A DNA stretch of 64,000 nucleotides. It comes from Salinimicrobium sp963739625 (GTDB lineage Bacteria > Bacteroidota > Bacteroidia > Flavobacteriales > Flavobacteriaceae). The stretch is taken from assembly GCA_963739625.1 (NCBI GenBank), contig CAVUAU010000001.1:1-64000 (forward strand), in the 5' to 3' direction. Numbering within the stretch: position 1 is the first letter of the stretch; each line of letters begins with the position of its first letter. Both the position numbers and the translations under genes were made by a program. Below, one piece after another: positions 43,884 through 53,152 of the stretch. The notes beneath the pieces were generated by a model, which was not told the origin of the DNA, searched no databases, and saw nothing but the letters and a program-made list of their open reading frames with translations.

Positions 43884-44378
43884 TTAATAACATAAACTTC
43901 CGAAGAAATCCCCGACCTCCTCCTTAAAAAGCTTCACCGGGATCCTATGTCCCAGTTTTGGCACCAGGTGTACACGAAGATCTGTGATTGGATGAAAGTC
44001 GCCGGGCAGGAACTGCAGCGTCTCTGAAGGATTTACCACCTCATCCTGCTGCCCAATCACAAGCTGTTTGTAGTTGTTGTACATTTCTTCCTGCTGCGGA
44101 ATATTTTGTGCAACAGAGCGCTTTGCCAAGGCAGGATTGAACAGCAGCGCCGGCCTGTGCAGGAGATTGGAAACATGATAGGCAACAAACCCGCCCATGC
44201 TGCTTCCCACAACAGCATTTATATCGATGTCGGCAAACATTTCCAATACAGTTGCAATCGCATCAGGATTCTTGTGATAATCCATATCTGGTGCGAAGAC
44301 TTTTCCAAACTCTTCCAGAATTTCCCTTTTTTGAGGACTCAGCTTACTGTCGAGACCGTGCAGGTAAAGAATGTTCAT
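43884..44378 (-). CDS. YqiA/YcfP-like alpha/beta hydrolase
   Basis: Start at 44378 (MNILYLHGLDSKLSPQKREI) gives 164 aa, normal for UPF0227-type hydrolases; a start at 44453 would add an unrelated 25-residue stretch. Nucleophile elbow VVGSSMGGFVAYH, acid region VIGQQDEVVNP and the catalytic His in PKLGHRIP are present. Probable thioesterase or esterase of unknown substrate. Confidence 0.8.
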   Translation of the reverse strand: MNILYLHGLDSKLSPQKREILEEFGKVFAPDMDYHKNPDAIATVLEMFADIDINAVVGSSMGGFVAYHVSNLLHRPALLFNPALAKRSVAQNIPQQEEMYNNYKQLVIGQQDEVVNPSETLQFLPGDFHPITDLRVHLVPKLGHRIPVKLFKEEVGDFFGSLCY

Positions 44379-44461
44379 CTTATTTCGTTTCTTTTTGTCA
44401 AAGATAAATGGCTGCAACGACAGAAGCAGTCGCTGAACAGCTTCATAAGACATTTTCTGAA

Positions 44462-44537
44462 GAGGTCTCTAAAACGGCATTTTTGACACCTCTTGAAAAT
44501 GACATTTTTGGCTGCTCTCAAAAATAAAATTTTTCTC
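44462..44537. repeat. Cluster of three degenerate copies of the CAAAAATGNCATTTTTG palindrome
   Basis: TAAAACGGCATTTTTGA (44470-44486), GAAAATGACATTTTTGG (44495-44511) and CTCAAAAATAAAATTTTTCTC-like sequence at 44517-44537 follow each other with almost regular spacing. They lie between the hydrolase and tetR genes. Confidence 0.6.
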
Positions 44538-44586
44538 ACTTCTGCTGCTATTGCTTCTGCTGATGCTGCATCAAAAATTTCTATGG

Positions 44587-44625
44587 TTTAAACAAGCGTT
44601 TAATTTAAACACTTGTTTAATTTTG
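44587..44625 (+). promoter_or_regulatory. TetR operator overlapping its promoter
   Basis: A large near-perfect palindrome spans 44587-44620 with half-sites AAACAAGCGTTTAA and TTTAAACACTTGTTT. A -7 element TAATTTTG at 44618-44625 overlaps its right edge. This arrangement supports autorepression of the efflux operon by the TetR product. Confidence 0.75.
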
Positions 44626-44646
44626 TGCCCGTCAAAATCCGCAGCC

Positions 44647-45267
44647 ATGGAATTAAGTGAAAAGCAAAAGAACATACTGCAGGTGGCCGAAACCCTTTTT
44701 GCAGAAAATGGATTTCACGCTACTTCTGTCCGCACCATCGCCAAAGAAGCCGGGGTCAATGTCGCCATGATCTCCTACTACTTCGGCTCTAAGGAAAAGC
44801 TGCTGGACGCGCTGCTGCTTTACCGCACCGCCGATTTCAGGATCGAAATAGAATCGGTGCTTTCCGAAGAAATTGGTTACCTGGAAAAAGTCGATGCCAT
44901 TGTCGCTCTCATCGTCAAAAGGATCCACCGCAACCGAAGGATGCACAAGATCATTCATTTTGAACATTCTCACATGGGTCCGTCTCATGATTTCGCCGAT
45001 TATATCGAGCAAAAAAAGGGAAATTTCAGCCTCATTAAATCTTTTGTGGAGCAAGGACAACAGGCGGGAGTTTTTAATAAAAACATCAATATCCCTCTCA
45101 TTGTGCCTACCATTTTGGGCACCTACTTTAATTTTTACTACAACAAGAGGTTTTTTCAGGCAGTGCACAACATGCCCGAACAAGAATCATTTGATGAGTT
45201 CGTTACCGCGGAACTCATCCCTCACATTCAAAAAACAATAAAAGCTTTATTGATCTATGAAAATTAA
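44647..45267 (+). CDS. TetR-family repressor of the efflux operon
   Basis: Start at 44647 (MELSEKQKNILQVAETLF), giving 206 aa. The HTH at 10-55 reads FHATSVRTIAKEAGVNVAMISYYFGSKE in two parts, a textbook TetR motif. The rest is a helical ligand-binding domain (HKIIHFEHSHMGPSHDF). It overlaps the TolC gene by 11 nt and has a palindromic operator before it, so it probably represses the whole operon until a drug binds. Confidence 0.92.
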   Translation: MELSEKQKNILQVAETLFAENGFHATSVRTIAKEAGVNVAMISYYFGSKEKLLDALLLYRTADFRIEIESVLSEEIGYLEKVDAIVALIVKRIHRNRRMHKIIHFEHSHMGPSHDFADYIEQKKGNFSLIKSFVEQGQQAGVFNKNINIPLIVPTILGTYFNFYYNKRFFQAVHNMPEQESFDEFVTAELIPHIQKTIKALLIYEN

Positions 45268-46579
45268 AAATGTACTGTTATCGGCAGTTATGATCCTGGT
45301 TACGGCCGGTGTTAGCGCTCAGGAAAAAGAGCTGAGCCTGGAGGAGGCCGTCTCCCTCGCGTTAAGCAACAGTGACCAGGCAAAAATTTCTGAAGCCGAA
45401 GTAAAGACCGCCAAAAATGAACTCCGCGTTTTAAAAGATGCCCGTTATCCAGACCTGGACCTTTCAGGCAGGTACAGTTATCTCTCCAGCGCCAATATTG
45501 ATTTACAGCTGGAAACCGGGCAGCAGTCTTCCCCTCAGGAAGGGGAACCCACGGCATCACCCGAGGTAAACCAGCTTATGCTTGGACAGGCAAATCTTTC
45601 GCTTCCGGTTTTCGCAGGCTTCAGAATAAAAAACAGTATTGAGGCAGGAGAAAACAGATATAAAGCGGCCGAACTAAAGGCTGTAAGTGACAATGAGCAG
45701 ATCGCGCTGCAGACCATCCAAACTTACCTTCGTCTCTTTACCGCAAAAAAAGCGGTAGAGCTCATGAAAGAGAGCCTTAAAACGGCGCAGCAAAGGGTTA
45801 AGGATTTTACTGCCATGGAGGAAAATGGATTGCTTGCCAGAAATGACCTTTTGAAGGCGCAGCTCCAACAGTCAAACGTTGATGTGAGCCTGCAGCAGGC
45901 TCAAAAGAATGCAGATATACTTGCCTATCAACTGGCGGTAAGTTTAAAACTTCCGGAAGACACGCAGATCGAAATACCTGAATCCGGTCCCGGCATACTT
46001 CCGCAGCAAGACCAGCTAAAACAGGAGATCAACCGCAGCGATCTGGAAGCACTAAAATTGCAGGAAAAAGCAGCCGAAAATAAAATCAAGGCGGTGCAGG
46101 CAGATTACTATCCATCGATCGCTTTGATTGGCGGCTATACCGCACTTGACCTGCAGAATGCCCTTACCATCTCCAATGCCATGAATGTTGGGGTGGGCGT
46201 ATCTTATAACCTGGCCGACATCTTTAAGAACAAAAACCGCGTGAAAGTTGCCCGAAGCCAGGCCGAGCGATTAAACAGCAGCATTGATCTCATGAATGAC
46301 AGGATCAAGGTACAGGTAAAGAATGCCGAACAGGATTACCAACTTGCTGTGAAGAAGTACGGGGTCTATGAAAAATCTGTTGAGCAGGCGGTTGAGAACT
46401 ACAGGATCGTAAAAGACAAGTATGACAATGGCCTCGCAGATACCAATGATCTTTTAGAGGCCGATGTACAGCAGCTGCAGAGCAAACTTGATCTCGCTAA
46501 CGCACGCGCCGGCATCATTGAACAATATTACAACCTGCTTCATGCAGAAGGAATTCTAATTAATCAATTCAAAAAGTAA
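45257..46579 (+). CDS. TolC-like outer-membrane efflux protein
   Basis: A 440-aa protein with signal peptide (ends VSAQE) and two OEP repeats. The repeats carry typical helices (LSLEEAVSLALSNSDQAKI; DLQLETGQ; LLARNDLLKAQLQQSNVDVS; YDNGLADTNDLLEADVQQ). It forms the outer-membrane duct of a tripartite pump with the products of the next two genes. Overlaps tetR by 11 nt; 12-nt gap to the adaptor gene. Confidence 0.92.
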   Translation: MKIKNVLLSAVMILVTAGVSAQEKELSLEEAVSLALSNSDQAKISEAEVKTAKNELRVLKDARYPDLDLSGRYSYLSSANIDLQLETGQQSSPQEGEPTASPEVNQLMLGQANLSLPVFAGFRIKNSIEAGENRYKAAELKAVSDNEQIALQTIQTYLRLFTAKKAVELMKESLKTAQQRVKDFTAMEENGLLARNDLLKAQLQQSNVDVSLQQAQKNADILAYQLAVSLKLPEDTQIEIPESGPGILPQQDQLKQEINRSDLEALKLQEKAAENKIKAVQADYYPSIALIGGYTALDLQNALTISNAMNVGVGVSYNLADIFKNKNRVKVARSQAERLNSSIDLMNDRIKVQVKNAEQDYQLAVKKYGVYEKSVEQAVENYRIVKDKYDNGLADTNDLLEADVQQLQSKLDLANARAGIIEQYYNLLHAEGILINQFKK

Positions 46580-46591
46580 CCTTTCAGAAAA

Positions 46592-47674
46592 ATGGAAAAG
46601 AAGAAAAAAACCAATAAAAAATTCATCCTCATCATTTCGGTGCTTGTTTCGATTGGACTCATCTATGGAGGCTACAAATACGTTCATTCCCTTTCGCATG
46701 AAGAGACCGATGATGCGCAGGTGGAAGCTAACATGAATGCTATCATTCCGCATGTTAGCGGCTATATTTCTAAAGTTTACGTAACAGACAATCAAAGGGT
46801 TGAAAAAGGAGATACTCTACTTGTCATTGACGACAGAGATTACAGGGTAAAGCTGGAACAGGCGCAGGCAAATCTCGCCGCAGCCGAAAGTCAGCTGAAT
46901 GTTGCAAAAGCCAGTATTGGTTCTTATAAAGCCAATGCTGCCGCTTCGCAGGCTCAGGTAGGATCGGTTTCCGGAAACATTGAGGCTGCAAAGATCAAAT
47001 TGTGGAGAGCAGAAAATGATTTTAAACGCTACGAAAATCTTTATAAAAATCACTCTATCACCGCGCAGCAATATGAACAGGCTTTAGCAGCCAAGCAGGA
47101 AGCCGAGAAGGCGCTGGAGATCCTTCGAAGCCAAAAGCAAGCCAGCAGCAGTCAAAGTACCGCAGCGCTAAGCCAGACAGAAATTTCTCAAAAACAGGTA
47201 CAGGTAGCCGAAGCTAATGTGCAAAGTGCACAGGCGGCCCTCGATGCCGCGCAGCTAAACCTTGATTATGCTGTGATCACCGCCCCTATTAACGGGCAGC
47301 TTTCTAATGTTGAAGTACAGGAAGGGCAGCTGGTACAGCAGGGACAGGCCCTGTTCTACCTGGTGAACACCAATGAGAAATGGGTAGTTGCCAATTTTAA
47401 AGAAACCCAGCTTGACAAGATGAGCCTGGGCCAGAAAGTAGGCATTGAGGTAGACGCGTATCCAGATATGGAATTTGAAGGAACCATTACAGCCTTCTCT
47501 CCTGCTACAGGTGCAAGATTTTCGCTGCTGCCTCCCGACAATGCTACCGGAAACTTTGTAAAAACAGTACAGCGACTTCCCGTGAAGATCGAATTTACTG
47601 AAGATAACGATGTTCAGAAACTGCAAAAACTGCGTTCGGGGATGAATGTGGTGGTGGACGTACACTTGAACTAA
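46592..47674 (+). CDS. EmrA/HlyD-type membrane fusion protein
   Basis: A 360-aa periplasmic adaptor. One N-terminal membrane helix (residues 9-28) is followed by a barrel-sandwich lipoyl half (NAIIPHVSGYISKVYVTDNQ) and an alpha-hairpin rich in Ala and Gln (95-215). The second lipoyl half (YAVITAPINGQLSNVEVQEG) and beta-barrel (VGIEVDAYPDMEFEGTITAF) complete it. The sequence ETDDAQVEANM is characteristic of EmrA-like adaptors. Bridges the MFS pump to TolC. Confidence 0.93.
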   Translation: MEKKKKTNKKFILIISVLVSIGLIYGGYKYVHSLSHEETDDAQVEANMNAIIPHVSGYISKVYVTDNQRVEKGDTLLVIDDRDYRVKLEQAQANLAAAESQLNVAKASIGSYKANAAASQAQVGSVSGNIEAAKIKLWRAENDFKRYENLYKNHSITAQQYEQALAAKQEAEKALEILRSQKQASSSQSTAALSQTEISQKQVQVAEANVQSAQAALDAAQLNLDYAVITAPINGQLSNVEVQEGQLVQQGQALFYLVNTNEKWVVANFKETQLDKMSLGQKVGIEVDAYPDMEFEGTITAFSPATGARFSLLPPDNATGNFVKTVQRLPVKIEFTEDNDVQKLQKLRSGMNVVVDVHLN

Positions 47675-47677
47675 GCT

Positions 47678-49252
47678 ATGCAGGAAGAAAACGACCTGGT
47701 AGAATACGGTTTTAGAAGGGTGATCATTACGGTCACAGCCATTCTTTGTGCCCTTCTTGAGATCGTTGATACTACCATTGTGAACGTGGCACTCAACGAG
47801 ATGCGCGGCAGCCTTGGAGCGACTCTTACAGATGTTGCCTGGGTCATCACCGCCTACGCCATTGCCAACGTGATCATCATCCCTATGACCAGCTGGCTCT
47901 CCAAGCAGTTTGGCCGGCGCAACTATTTTGCGGCTTCCATCATCATCTTTACCGTCGCCTCCTTCCTCTGCGGAAATGCGACGAACATCTGGGAACTTGT
48001 CGCCTTTAGGTTCATCCAGGGAATGGGTGGTGGCGCCTTGCTGGTGACCGCGCAAACGATCATTACTGAAAGTTATCCCATGAAAAAACGTGGGATGGCA
48101 CAGGCTATTTATGGAATGGGGGTGATTGTAGGCCCCACTTTAGGTCCGCCGCTGGGAGGTTATATCGTAGACCATTTTTCCTGGCCCTATATTTTCTACA
48201 TCAACATACCAATTGGGATCATCGCGACCTTTTTGACACTGGCATTTGTACGCAGCCCGAAGTATGGAGAAAAGCTGAAGGTAAAACAAGTAGACTGGTG
48301 GGGAATTGGTCTTTTGGCAACCTTTATTGGATCACTGCAGTTCGTACTCGAACACGGGCAGCAGGACGATTGGTTTGAAGATAACCTCATCGTTTTTCTA
48401 ACCGTTACAGCTGTATTCGGCCTCATCCTGTTCATTTGGAGGGAACTGGTTTATGAGCATCCTGTGGTGAACCTGCGGGTGCTGCGCGACAGGAACCTGC
48501 GCGTGGGAACCATCCTCACCTTTGTGCTGGGCTTCGGGCTCTTTGGCTCAACCTTTATCATTCCTATCTATACCCAGTCAATTTTGGGATGGACAGCGAC
48601 AGATGCCGGTTTACTGCTTATCCCAAGTTCGATCACTACAGGATTGATGATGCCGGTTATTGGAAAACTGCTGGAGCGGGGTGTGCCTCAAAAATATCTG
48701 GCTGCGGGAGGCTTCATCACCTTTTTCCTCTACAGCTATTGGATGTACAACCTCATGACACCCGACACAGGATCTGAACTTATGTTTTGGCCGCTGGTGG
48801 TTCGCGGGGTAGGTCTCGGACTTTTATTCGTTCCTATCACCACCCTTTCGCTGTCTACCCTTAAAGGGAAAGATATTGGTGAAGGCGCAGCCTTTACCGG
48901 AATGATGCGACAATTGGGAGGTTCCTTCGGAATTGCCATTATCACCACCGTTATTTCAAGGCTCAACCAGCAGCATCGGGTAGATTTGATCCCCAATATC
49001 ACCAGCTACAGCTTCAAGGTGCAGCAACGGCTTGCAGGGCTAAAACAAATGTTTATGAGTAAGGGCTTTAGTCCCGGCGAAGCAATGGACAGGGCGTATG
49101 CGATCATTGATGGCAGCATTATGAAACAAAGCGCGGTACTCTCTTACATGGATGTATTTCTCTACCTGGGATTGCTGTTCCTGCTGTGCGTTCCTTTTGT
49201 GCTGCTCATAAGGAAAGGTGCCGGCAAGGTGGATACATCTTCGGTACATTAA
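47678..49252 (+). CDS. EmrB/QacA-type MFS drug transporter (DHA2)
   Basis: A 524-aa 14-helix transporter. Motif C-like GVIVGPTLGPPLGGYIVDHF is near helix 5 and the first helix carries LEIVDTTIVNVALNEM, the DHA2 motif D1. It exports hydrophobic compounds by proton antiport with the adaptor and TolC proteins encoded upstream. Only 3 nt separate it from the adaptor gene. A strong terminator follows at 49275. Confidence 0.94.
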   Translation: MQEENDLVEYGFRRVIITVTAILCALLEIVDTTIVNVALNEMRGSLGATLTDVAWVITAYAIANVIIIPMTSWLSKQFGRRNYFAASIIIFTVASFLCGNATNIWELVAFRFIQGMGGGALLVTAQTIITESYPMKKRGMAQAIYGMGVIVGPTLGPPLGGYIVDHFSWPYIFYINIPIGIIATFLTLAFVRSPKYGEKLKVKQVDWWGIGLLATFIGSLQFVLEHGQQDDWFEDNLIVFLTVTAVFGLILFIWRELVYEHPVVNLRVLRDRNLRVGTILTFVLGFGLFGSTFIIPIYTQSILGWTATDAGLLLIPSSITTGLMMPVIGKLLERGVPQKYLAAGGFITFFLYSYWMYNLMTPDTGSELMFWPLVVRGVGLGLLFVPITTLSLSTLKGKDIGEGAAFTGMMRQLGGSFGIAIITTVISRLNQQHRVDLIPNITSYSFKVQQRLAGLKQMFMSKGFSPGEAMDRAYAIIDGSIMKQSAVLSYMDVFLYLGLLFLLCVPFVLLIRKGAGKVDTSSVH

Positions 49253-49274
49253 ATTTTATTTCTGAAATGATCAT

Positions 49275-49309
49275 AAAGATCCCGTGCCTTTGGTGCGGGA
49301 TCTTTTTTT
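49275..49309 (+). terminator. Terminator of the tetR-efflux operon
   Basis: Stem AAAGATCCCG / CGGGATCTTT with an 11-nt loop and a T run to 49309. Confidence 0.9.
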
Positions 49310-49336
49310 GGCTAAAACTTTACCTGAAGTTAATAC

Positions 49337-49361
49337 CTCTCAAAAAGGACATTTTTGAGAG
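49337..49361. repeat. Palindromic repeat, intergenic copy
   Basis: Arms CTCTCAAAAA and TTTTTGAGAG surround GGACA, a variant of the CAAAAATGNCATTTTTG palindrome with longer arms. It lies in the gene-free stretch 49253-49620. Confidence 0.6.
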
Positions 49362-49406
49362 CTGTTGTTTTGGGCTAAAGCCCATTAACAAGGGAAATTC
49401 CAACTC

Positions 49407-49426
49407 CCCGGGATAAATCCCGGGGC
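49407..49426. repeat. Perfect palindrome CCCCGGGATAAATCCCGGGG region
   Basis: A 9-bp perfect stem around a 2-nt loop in the gene-free stretch 49253-49620, just before the heptamer array. Confidence 0.55.
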
Positions 49427-49440
49427 TATTCATCTTGGAA

Positions 49441-49503
49441 CCTGAAATTTGGAATTTGGAATTTGGGATTTAAGATTTGGAATTTGGAGCTTGAAACTTG
49501 CCC
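49441..49503. repeat. Degenerate heptamer array TTTGGAA
   Basis: About nine consecutive 7-bp units, mostly TTTGGAA with variants TTTGGGA, TTTAAGA, TTTGGAG and CTTGAAA. It fills the right half of the gap before the MscS gene. A related array lies at 63657-63726. Confidence 0.65.
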
Positions 49504-49620
49504 CTGACAGGGTTTTTTAATTTTCTTTTTTGAACCTCTCCTTAAACATGTAGTATATTAGAGGGAATTTCCTGCGCTCTTTCCGGGAGAATCCCGAGAG
49601 CGTGGCATAACTTCCTTAAC

Positions 49621-51444
49621 ATGTCAGGATTACGACCCTCTACCATAAAAAAACCTTTCCAAAAAAGCTATTTCAGGAACCTCTTGTTTTTCCTCTTTTT
49701 GATAAGTAGCCTTCCGCAGCCTTTACGGGCACAATTGCCAATTCAAAATGAAGAGCAGGAAAAAGAAGCCCTTCCACAATGGCCCGAAGATCCTCTTAAT
49801 CGTCGCACTCCCCGCGGTACCGTCGCCGGATTCATAAAAGCCGTAGCCGATCGGGATTTTGAACAGGCCGGCCAGTATTTAAATATGAAGCAGGCAAAAG
49901 TGGGTGCCACTGCTGCAGAAATGGCAGGTATTCTGGAGAATATTTTGGATCGCGATGGCCAAATCCTGCCCTATGCCCTCATTAGTAATGAAACTTCCGG
50001 AAAGACCGATGATAATCTGGCCACAGCCGATAAGGTTGGGTCTATCAACGTGCAGGGCGATGATATTGAGCTATTTGTGGAAGAGACGACCGGGCCGGAC
50101 GGTGGTCCCATCTGGCTTTTTGCAGGTGAAACTATTCAAAAAGTGAGTGAATACCGGGATCTTCAGGAAAGTCGTCTTTCGGTCAACCGCGTTCTTCCTT
50201 CGTTTCTTGTTGAGCGGGAATGGAGCGGAGTTCCCGTTGGGCATTGGCTCGTGATGATCCTTCTCGCCGTCATCTCCTATCTTCTGGCCTGGGCACTGCT
50301 AAAGCTGCTGCTCTTCCTCCTTCCGAAGCTGTGGAGAAAAGCCGGAACCGAGCCTACCCAGGGAATAATGCAGGCTTTTGCCTTGCCCATCCGCCTTTAT
50401 GCCGCAGTTTGGTTCTTTGTGATCTTTTCTCAGGAAATTGGACTTTCTATTATAGTACGCCAACGCTTCAGCCGCAGCACGGTGATCATCGGCCTTCTGG
50501 CATTTTTGATCCTTCTCTGGAGGTTGAGTGAATTCATTAGCGGCTTTACCAAAAACAAAATGCTTACCCGCGGCAGGATCTCGGCTGCCTCTGTAGTGCT
50601 TTTTCTCAACCGTGCCGCAAAGTTCGCCATCATCGTCTTTGGGGTGATTGCCATCCTCGGGATCTTTGGTGTTGACGTAACCACAGGGCTCGCTGCCCTT
50701 GGTCTTGGTGGTCTGGCTCTTGCGCTGGGAGCTCAAAAAACTATTGAAAACCTTGTAGGCAGCGTTACACTCATTACAGATCAGCCCGTAAGAGTGGGTG
50801 ATTTCTGCCGGGTAGGTGAGGTTACGGGAACGGTAGAAAAAATTGGAATGCGTTCTACCAGGATCAGGACACTGGACAGGACGCTGGTGACTATTCCCAA
50901 TGGCGATTTTTCTTCGGGCAAGATCGAGAATTATGCCTTCAGGGACCGCTTTTGGTTTCATCCCATTTTTGGGCTGCGATATGAAACCACGCCAGAACAA
51001 ATACGGTTTTTGCTTGTGGAACTGCGGGAGGTACTTTACTCGCATCCCATGGTCACAGACGATCCTGCGAGGGTAAGGTTCATTGAACTGGGAGCAGACA
51101 GTATCAACCTCGAGGTGTTTACCTACATCCTCACCACCAACTATGATGAATTTCTTGAGGTAAAAGAAGATTTGTTGTTGCGAATGATGGATGTGGTGGC
51201 CGAAAGCGGAACCGGTTTTGCCTTCCCTTCTCAGACCGTCTACTTCGGAAAAGATACCGGTTTATCAAAAGAAAAATCTAAGGAAGCCGAAGACAAGGTC
51301 AAGAGATGGCGGGAAAAAGGAGAGCTGCAAATTCCGAAATTTGATCCTGAGAGGGTCAAAGAGCTTAAAAACAAGGCAGACTATCCTCCCGAAGGTTCTT
51401 CCCTGCGGAAGAATTCCGGCACCGGAAGGATTCCCGGGCTTTAG
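49621..51444 (+). CDS. MscS-family mechanosensitive channel, large variant
   Basis: A 607-aa protein with a signal peptide (ends PLRAQ). A periplasmic domain of about 170 residues (RRTPRGTVAGFIKAVADRDF) is followed by four or more membrane helices from about 205. The pore-lining MscS helix is GLAALGLGGLALALGAQKTI near 355-375, then the cytoplasmic beta domain (VRVGDFCRVGEVTGTVEKIG; LVTIPNGDFSSGKIEN). It releases solutes on hypo-osmotic shock or acts as a regulated pore. Single gene with its own upstream repeat-rich gap. Confidence 0.92.
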   Translation: MSGLRPSTIKKPFQKSYFRNLLFFLFLISSLPQPLRAQLPIQNEEQEKEALPQWPEDPLNRRTPRGTVAGFIKAVADRDFEQAGQYLNMKQAKVGATAAEMAGILENILDRDGQILPYALISNETSGKTDDNLATADKVGSINVQGDDIELFVEETTGPDGGPIWLFAGETIQKVSEYRDLQESRLSVNRVLPSFLVEREWSGVPVGHWLVMILLAVISYLLAWALLKLLLFLLPKLWRKAGTEPTQGIMQAFALPIRLYAAVWFFVIFSQEIGLSIIVRQRFSRSTVIIGLLAFLILLWRLSEFISGFTKNKMLTRGRISAASVVLFLNRAAKFAIIVFGVIAILGIFGVDVTTGLAALGLGGLALALGAQKTIENLVGSVTLITDQPVRVGDFCRVGEVTGTVEKIGMRSTRIRTLDRTLVTIPNGDFSSGKIENYAFRDRFWFHPIFGLRYETTPEQIRFLLVELREVLYSHPMVTDDPARVRFIELGADSINLEVFTYILTTNYDEFLEVKEDLLLRMMDVVAESGTGFAFPSQTVYFGKDTGLSKEKSKEAEDKVKRWREKGELQIPKFDPERVKELKNKADYPPEGSSLRKNSGTGRIPGL

Positions 51445-51580
51445 AGGAATTTTGTAATTGCAGGTTTTCCCTCTGAAAAAGCCAAATTTTCGGCTGATTT
51501 CCCGATAGAAAAGGGCATTTTCCGGAATTAGGTTCTTGTTCTTGAAATCCTTAAATTTAAAAGGCACAACTAATAGCTTT

Positions 51581-51597
51581 TAAAAATGACATTTTTC
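51581..51597. repeat. Palindromic repeat spanning the ankyrin gene start
   Basis: TAAAAATGACATTTTTC, one mismatch at each end from CAAAAATGNCATTTTTG. The ATG in its left arm is the gene's start codon. Confidence 0.6.
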
Positions 51598-52050
51598 GAT
51601 CACCTTCGAAATGGGGATAAAGAACAGGTCCAGAAAATGATCACCGCAGAACCTGCTCTCCTGGAACAAAAAGATCCGAAAGGCTATCCCCCTCTTGTTT
51701 TGGCCGCTTATCACGATCAAAAAGAAGTCTGCCGACTGCTTTTAGAGTTGGGTGCCAATCCTGATGCTAAAGATTTGGCCGGAAATACGGCATTGATGGG
51801 TATTTGCTTTAAAGGTTATCCTGAAATGGCAAAATTGCTTATCGAAAACGGCGCCGACGTCAACGCGCGCAATCATAGTGGAGCCACAGCATTGATTTAC
51901 GCCGCCACTTTTGGCCAGGAAGAGATCGCCAGAATACTTTTGGAGCACGGGGCCGATCTCAATATGCGGGACAGCAGGGGAAATACCGCTTTTTCGCACG
52001 CCCAGATGCAGGGCACTTCAAAAATGACCGAATTGCTGAAGTCTCAGTAG
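51586..52050 (+). CDS. Ankyrin-repeat protein
   Basis: A 154-aa soluble protein made of about four ankyrin repeats (GYPPLVLAAYHDQKEVCRLL, GNTALMGICFKGYPEMAKLL, GATALIYAATFGQEEIARIL). The start codon lies inside a copy of the dispersed palindrome (51581-51597), which therefore supplies both ribosome-binding context and the first codons (MTFFD). Such proteins mediate protein contacts; partner unknown. Confidence 0.9.
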   Translation: MTFFDHLRNGDKEQVQKMITAEPALLEQKDPKGYPPLVLAAYHDQKEVCRLLLELGANPDAKDLAGNTALMGICFKGYPEMAKLLIENGADVNARNHSGATALIYAATFGQEEIARILLEHGADLNMRDSRGNTAFSHAQMQGTSKMTELLKSQ

Positions 52051-52180
52051 AAGCTGCGAAACACCGCAAAAAAACGACACTTTTCTCCATATTTATGCAC
52101 ATCTTCTTAAAGTAATGATAATGTAGTTGGTTTTCTATGGTCCTTCCATTAAATTAAAAAACTAACCAATTAAATAAGTA

Positions 52181-52984
52181 ATGGACAGTAAGATTAAAAA
52201 AGTTGCACGTACAGGATTTGTCGCAAAAGGTGTAGTTTATGGGATCACAGGTATTCTCACCTTTATGGCCGCCTTTAATTTGGGAGGTCAAAAAGCGGGA
52301 AGGCTGCAGGTGCTTGAATTTCTTGATAAACAAACCTTCGGAAATATATTGCTCATCCTCATGGGAATAGGCCTGGCCTGTTACTCCACCTGGAGGTTCA
52401 TCCAGTCTGTTTCAGATCCCGAGAACATTGGGGATGACACCAAGGGAAAGGCAAAAAGAACTGCCTTCTTCTTGAGCGGACTTCTTTATTTGGGAATAGC
52501 AGTATTGGCCGTTCTACGTGTAATAAATTCCGGTGGCGGTAGCGGAGCAGGAAGCGGAAGTAGTTCTCAATCTGCACAGCAGTCCTCATTCCTGGCGAGT
52601 GAAACCGGTCTTGTCATTATTGGGATCGTAGGTGCCGGAATAGCTATCGCAGGAATTTTTCAATTCGTCAAAGCGTACAAAAACGACTATTACAAAAAAT
52701 TCGACCTCATGTCTCTTAGTGATGAGAAAAAGAGGGAGAGCATTAAAAAAACAGCAGAATTCGGTTTAAGCGCGAGAGGTGTCATTTTCCTTATCATCGG
52801 ATTTTTTGCTTTAAAAGCCGCTTTCAACTCAAATCCTTCTAAAATAAAGACCACTCAGGAGGTTTTTTCATTTATCCAGGATTCCTCTTACGGCGCGTGG
52901 TTACTGGGAGTTGTCGCAGCAGGATTTGTGGCTTATGCGATTTACATGTTCCTTATGGCGAAATACAGAAGCTTCAAAGCATAA
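52181..52984 (+). CDS. DUF1206-family membrane protein
   Basis: A 267-aa protein with three DUF1206 units, each of two helices (ARTGFVAKGVVYGITGILTF; SLKKTAEFGLSARG-like third unit; YLGIAVLAVLRVI). A Ser/Gly-rich linker (GSGAGSGSSSQSAQQS) separates units two and three. The family is common in soil and marine bacteria; function unknown. The convergent terminator at 53116 follows. Confidence 0.88.
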   Translation: MDSKIKKVARTGFVAKGVVYGITGILTFMAAFNLGGQKAGRLQVLEFLDKQTFGNILLILMGIGLACYSTWRFIQSVSDPENIGDDTKGKAKRTAFFLSGLLYLGIAVLAVLRVINSGGGSGAGSGSSSQSAQQSSFLASETGLVIIGIVGAGIAIAGIFQFVKAYKNDYYKKFDLMSLSDEKKRESIKKTAEFGLSARGVIFLIIGFFALKAAFNSNPSKIKTTQEVFSFIQDSSYGAWLLGVVAAGFVAYAIYMFLMAKYRSFKA

Positions 52985-53115
52985 GCCCTGGAGCAGATCA
53001 AATTTGGGGGTTTTTCCCTATAGGCAGAAAAGATTCTGCGACTTATCTTTGAGTAAACCAATGATAGAAACGCGTATCTATTGAAGGTAGTTTGTACATT
53101 AAATTTTTAGAACTT

Positions 53116-53150
53116 AAGGAGAAAGATTGGGGGATCTTTCTCCTTTTGTT
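53116..53150 (+). terminator. Terminator between convergent DUF1206 and racemase genes
   Basis: Stem AAGGAGAAAGAT / ATCTTTCTCCTT with a 6-nt G-rich loop, followed by TTGTTTTTT. Confidence 0.85.
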
Positions 53151-53152
53151 TT

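Noticed and set aside
47255..48055. 266-codon minus-strand frame opposite the efflux genes
   Set aside because: Antisense to two well-recognised genes, with low-complexity composition and no family features.
50299..51045. 248-codon minus-strand frame opposite the MscS gene
   Set aside because: Antisense shadow of the channel gene with skewed composition.
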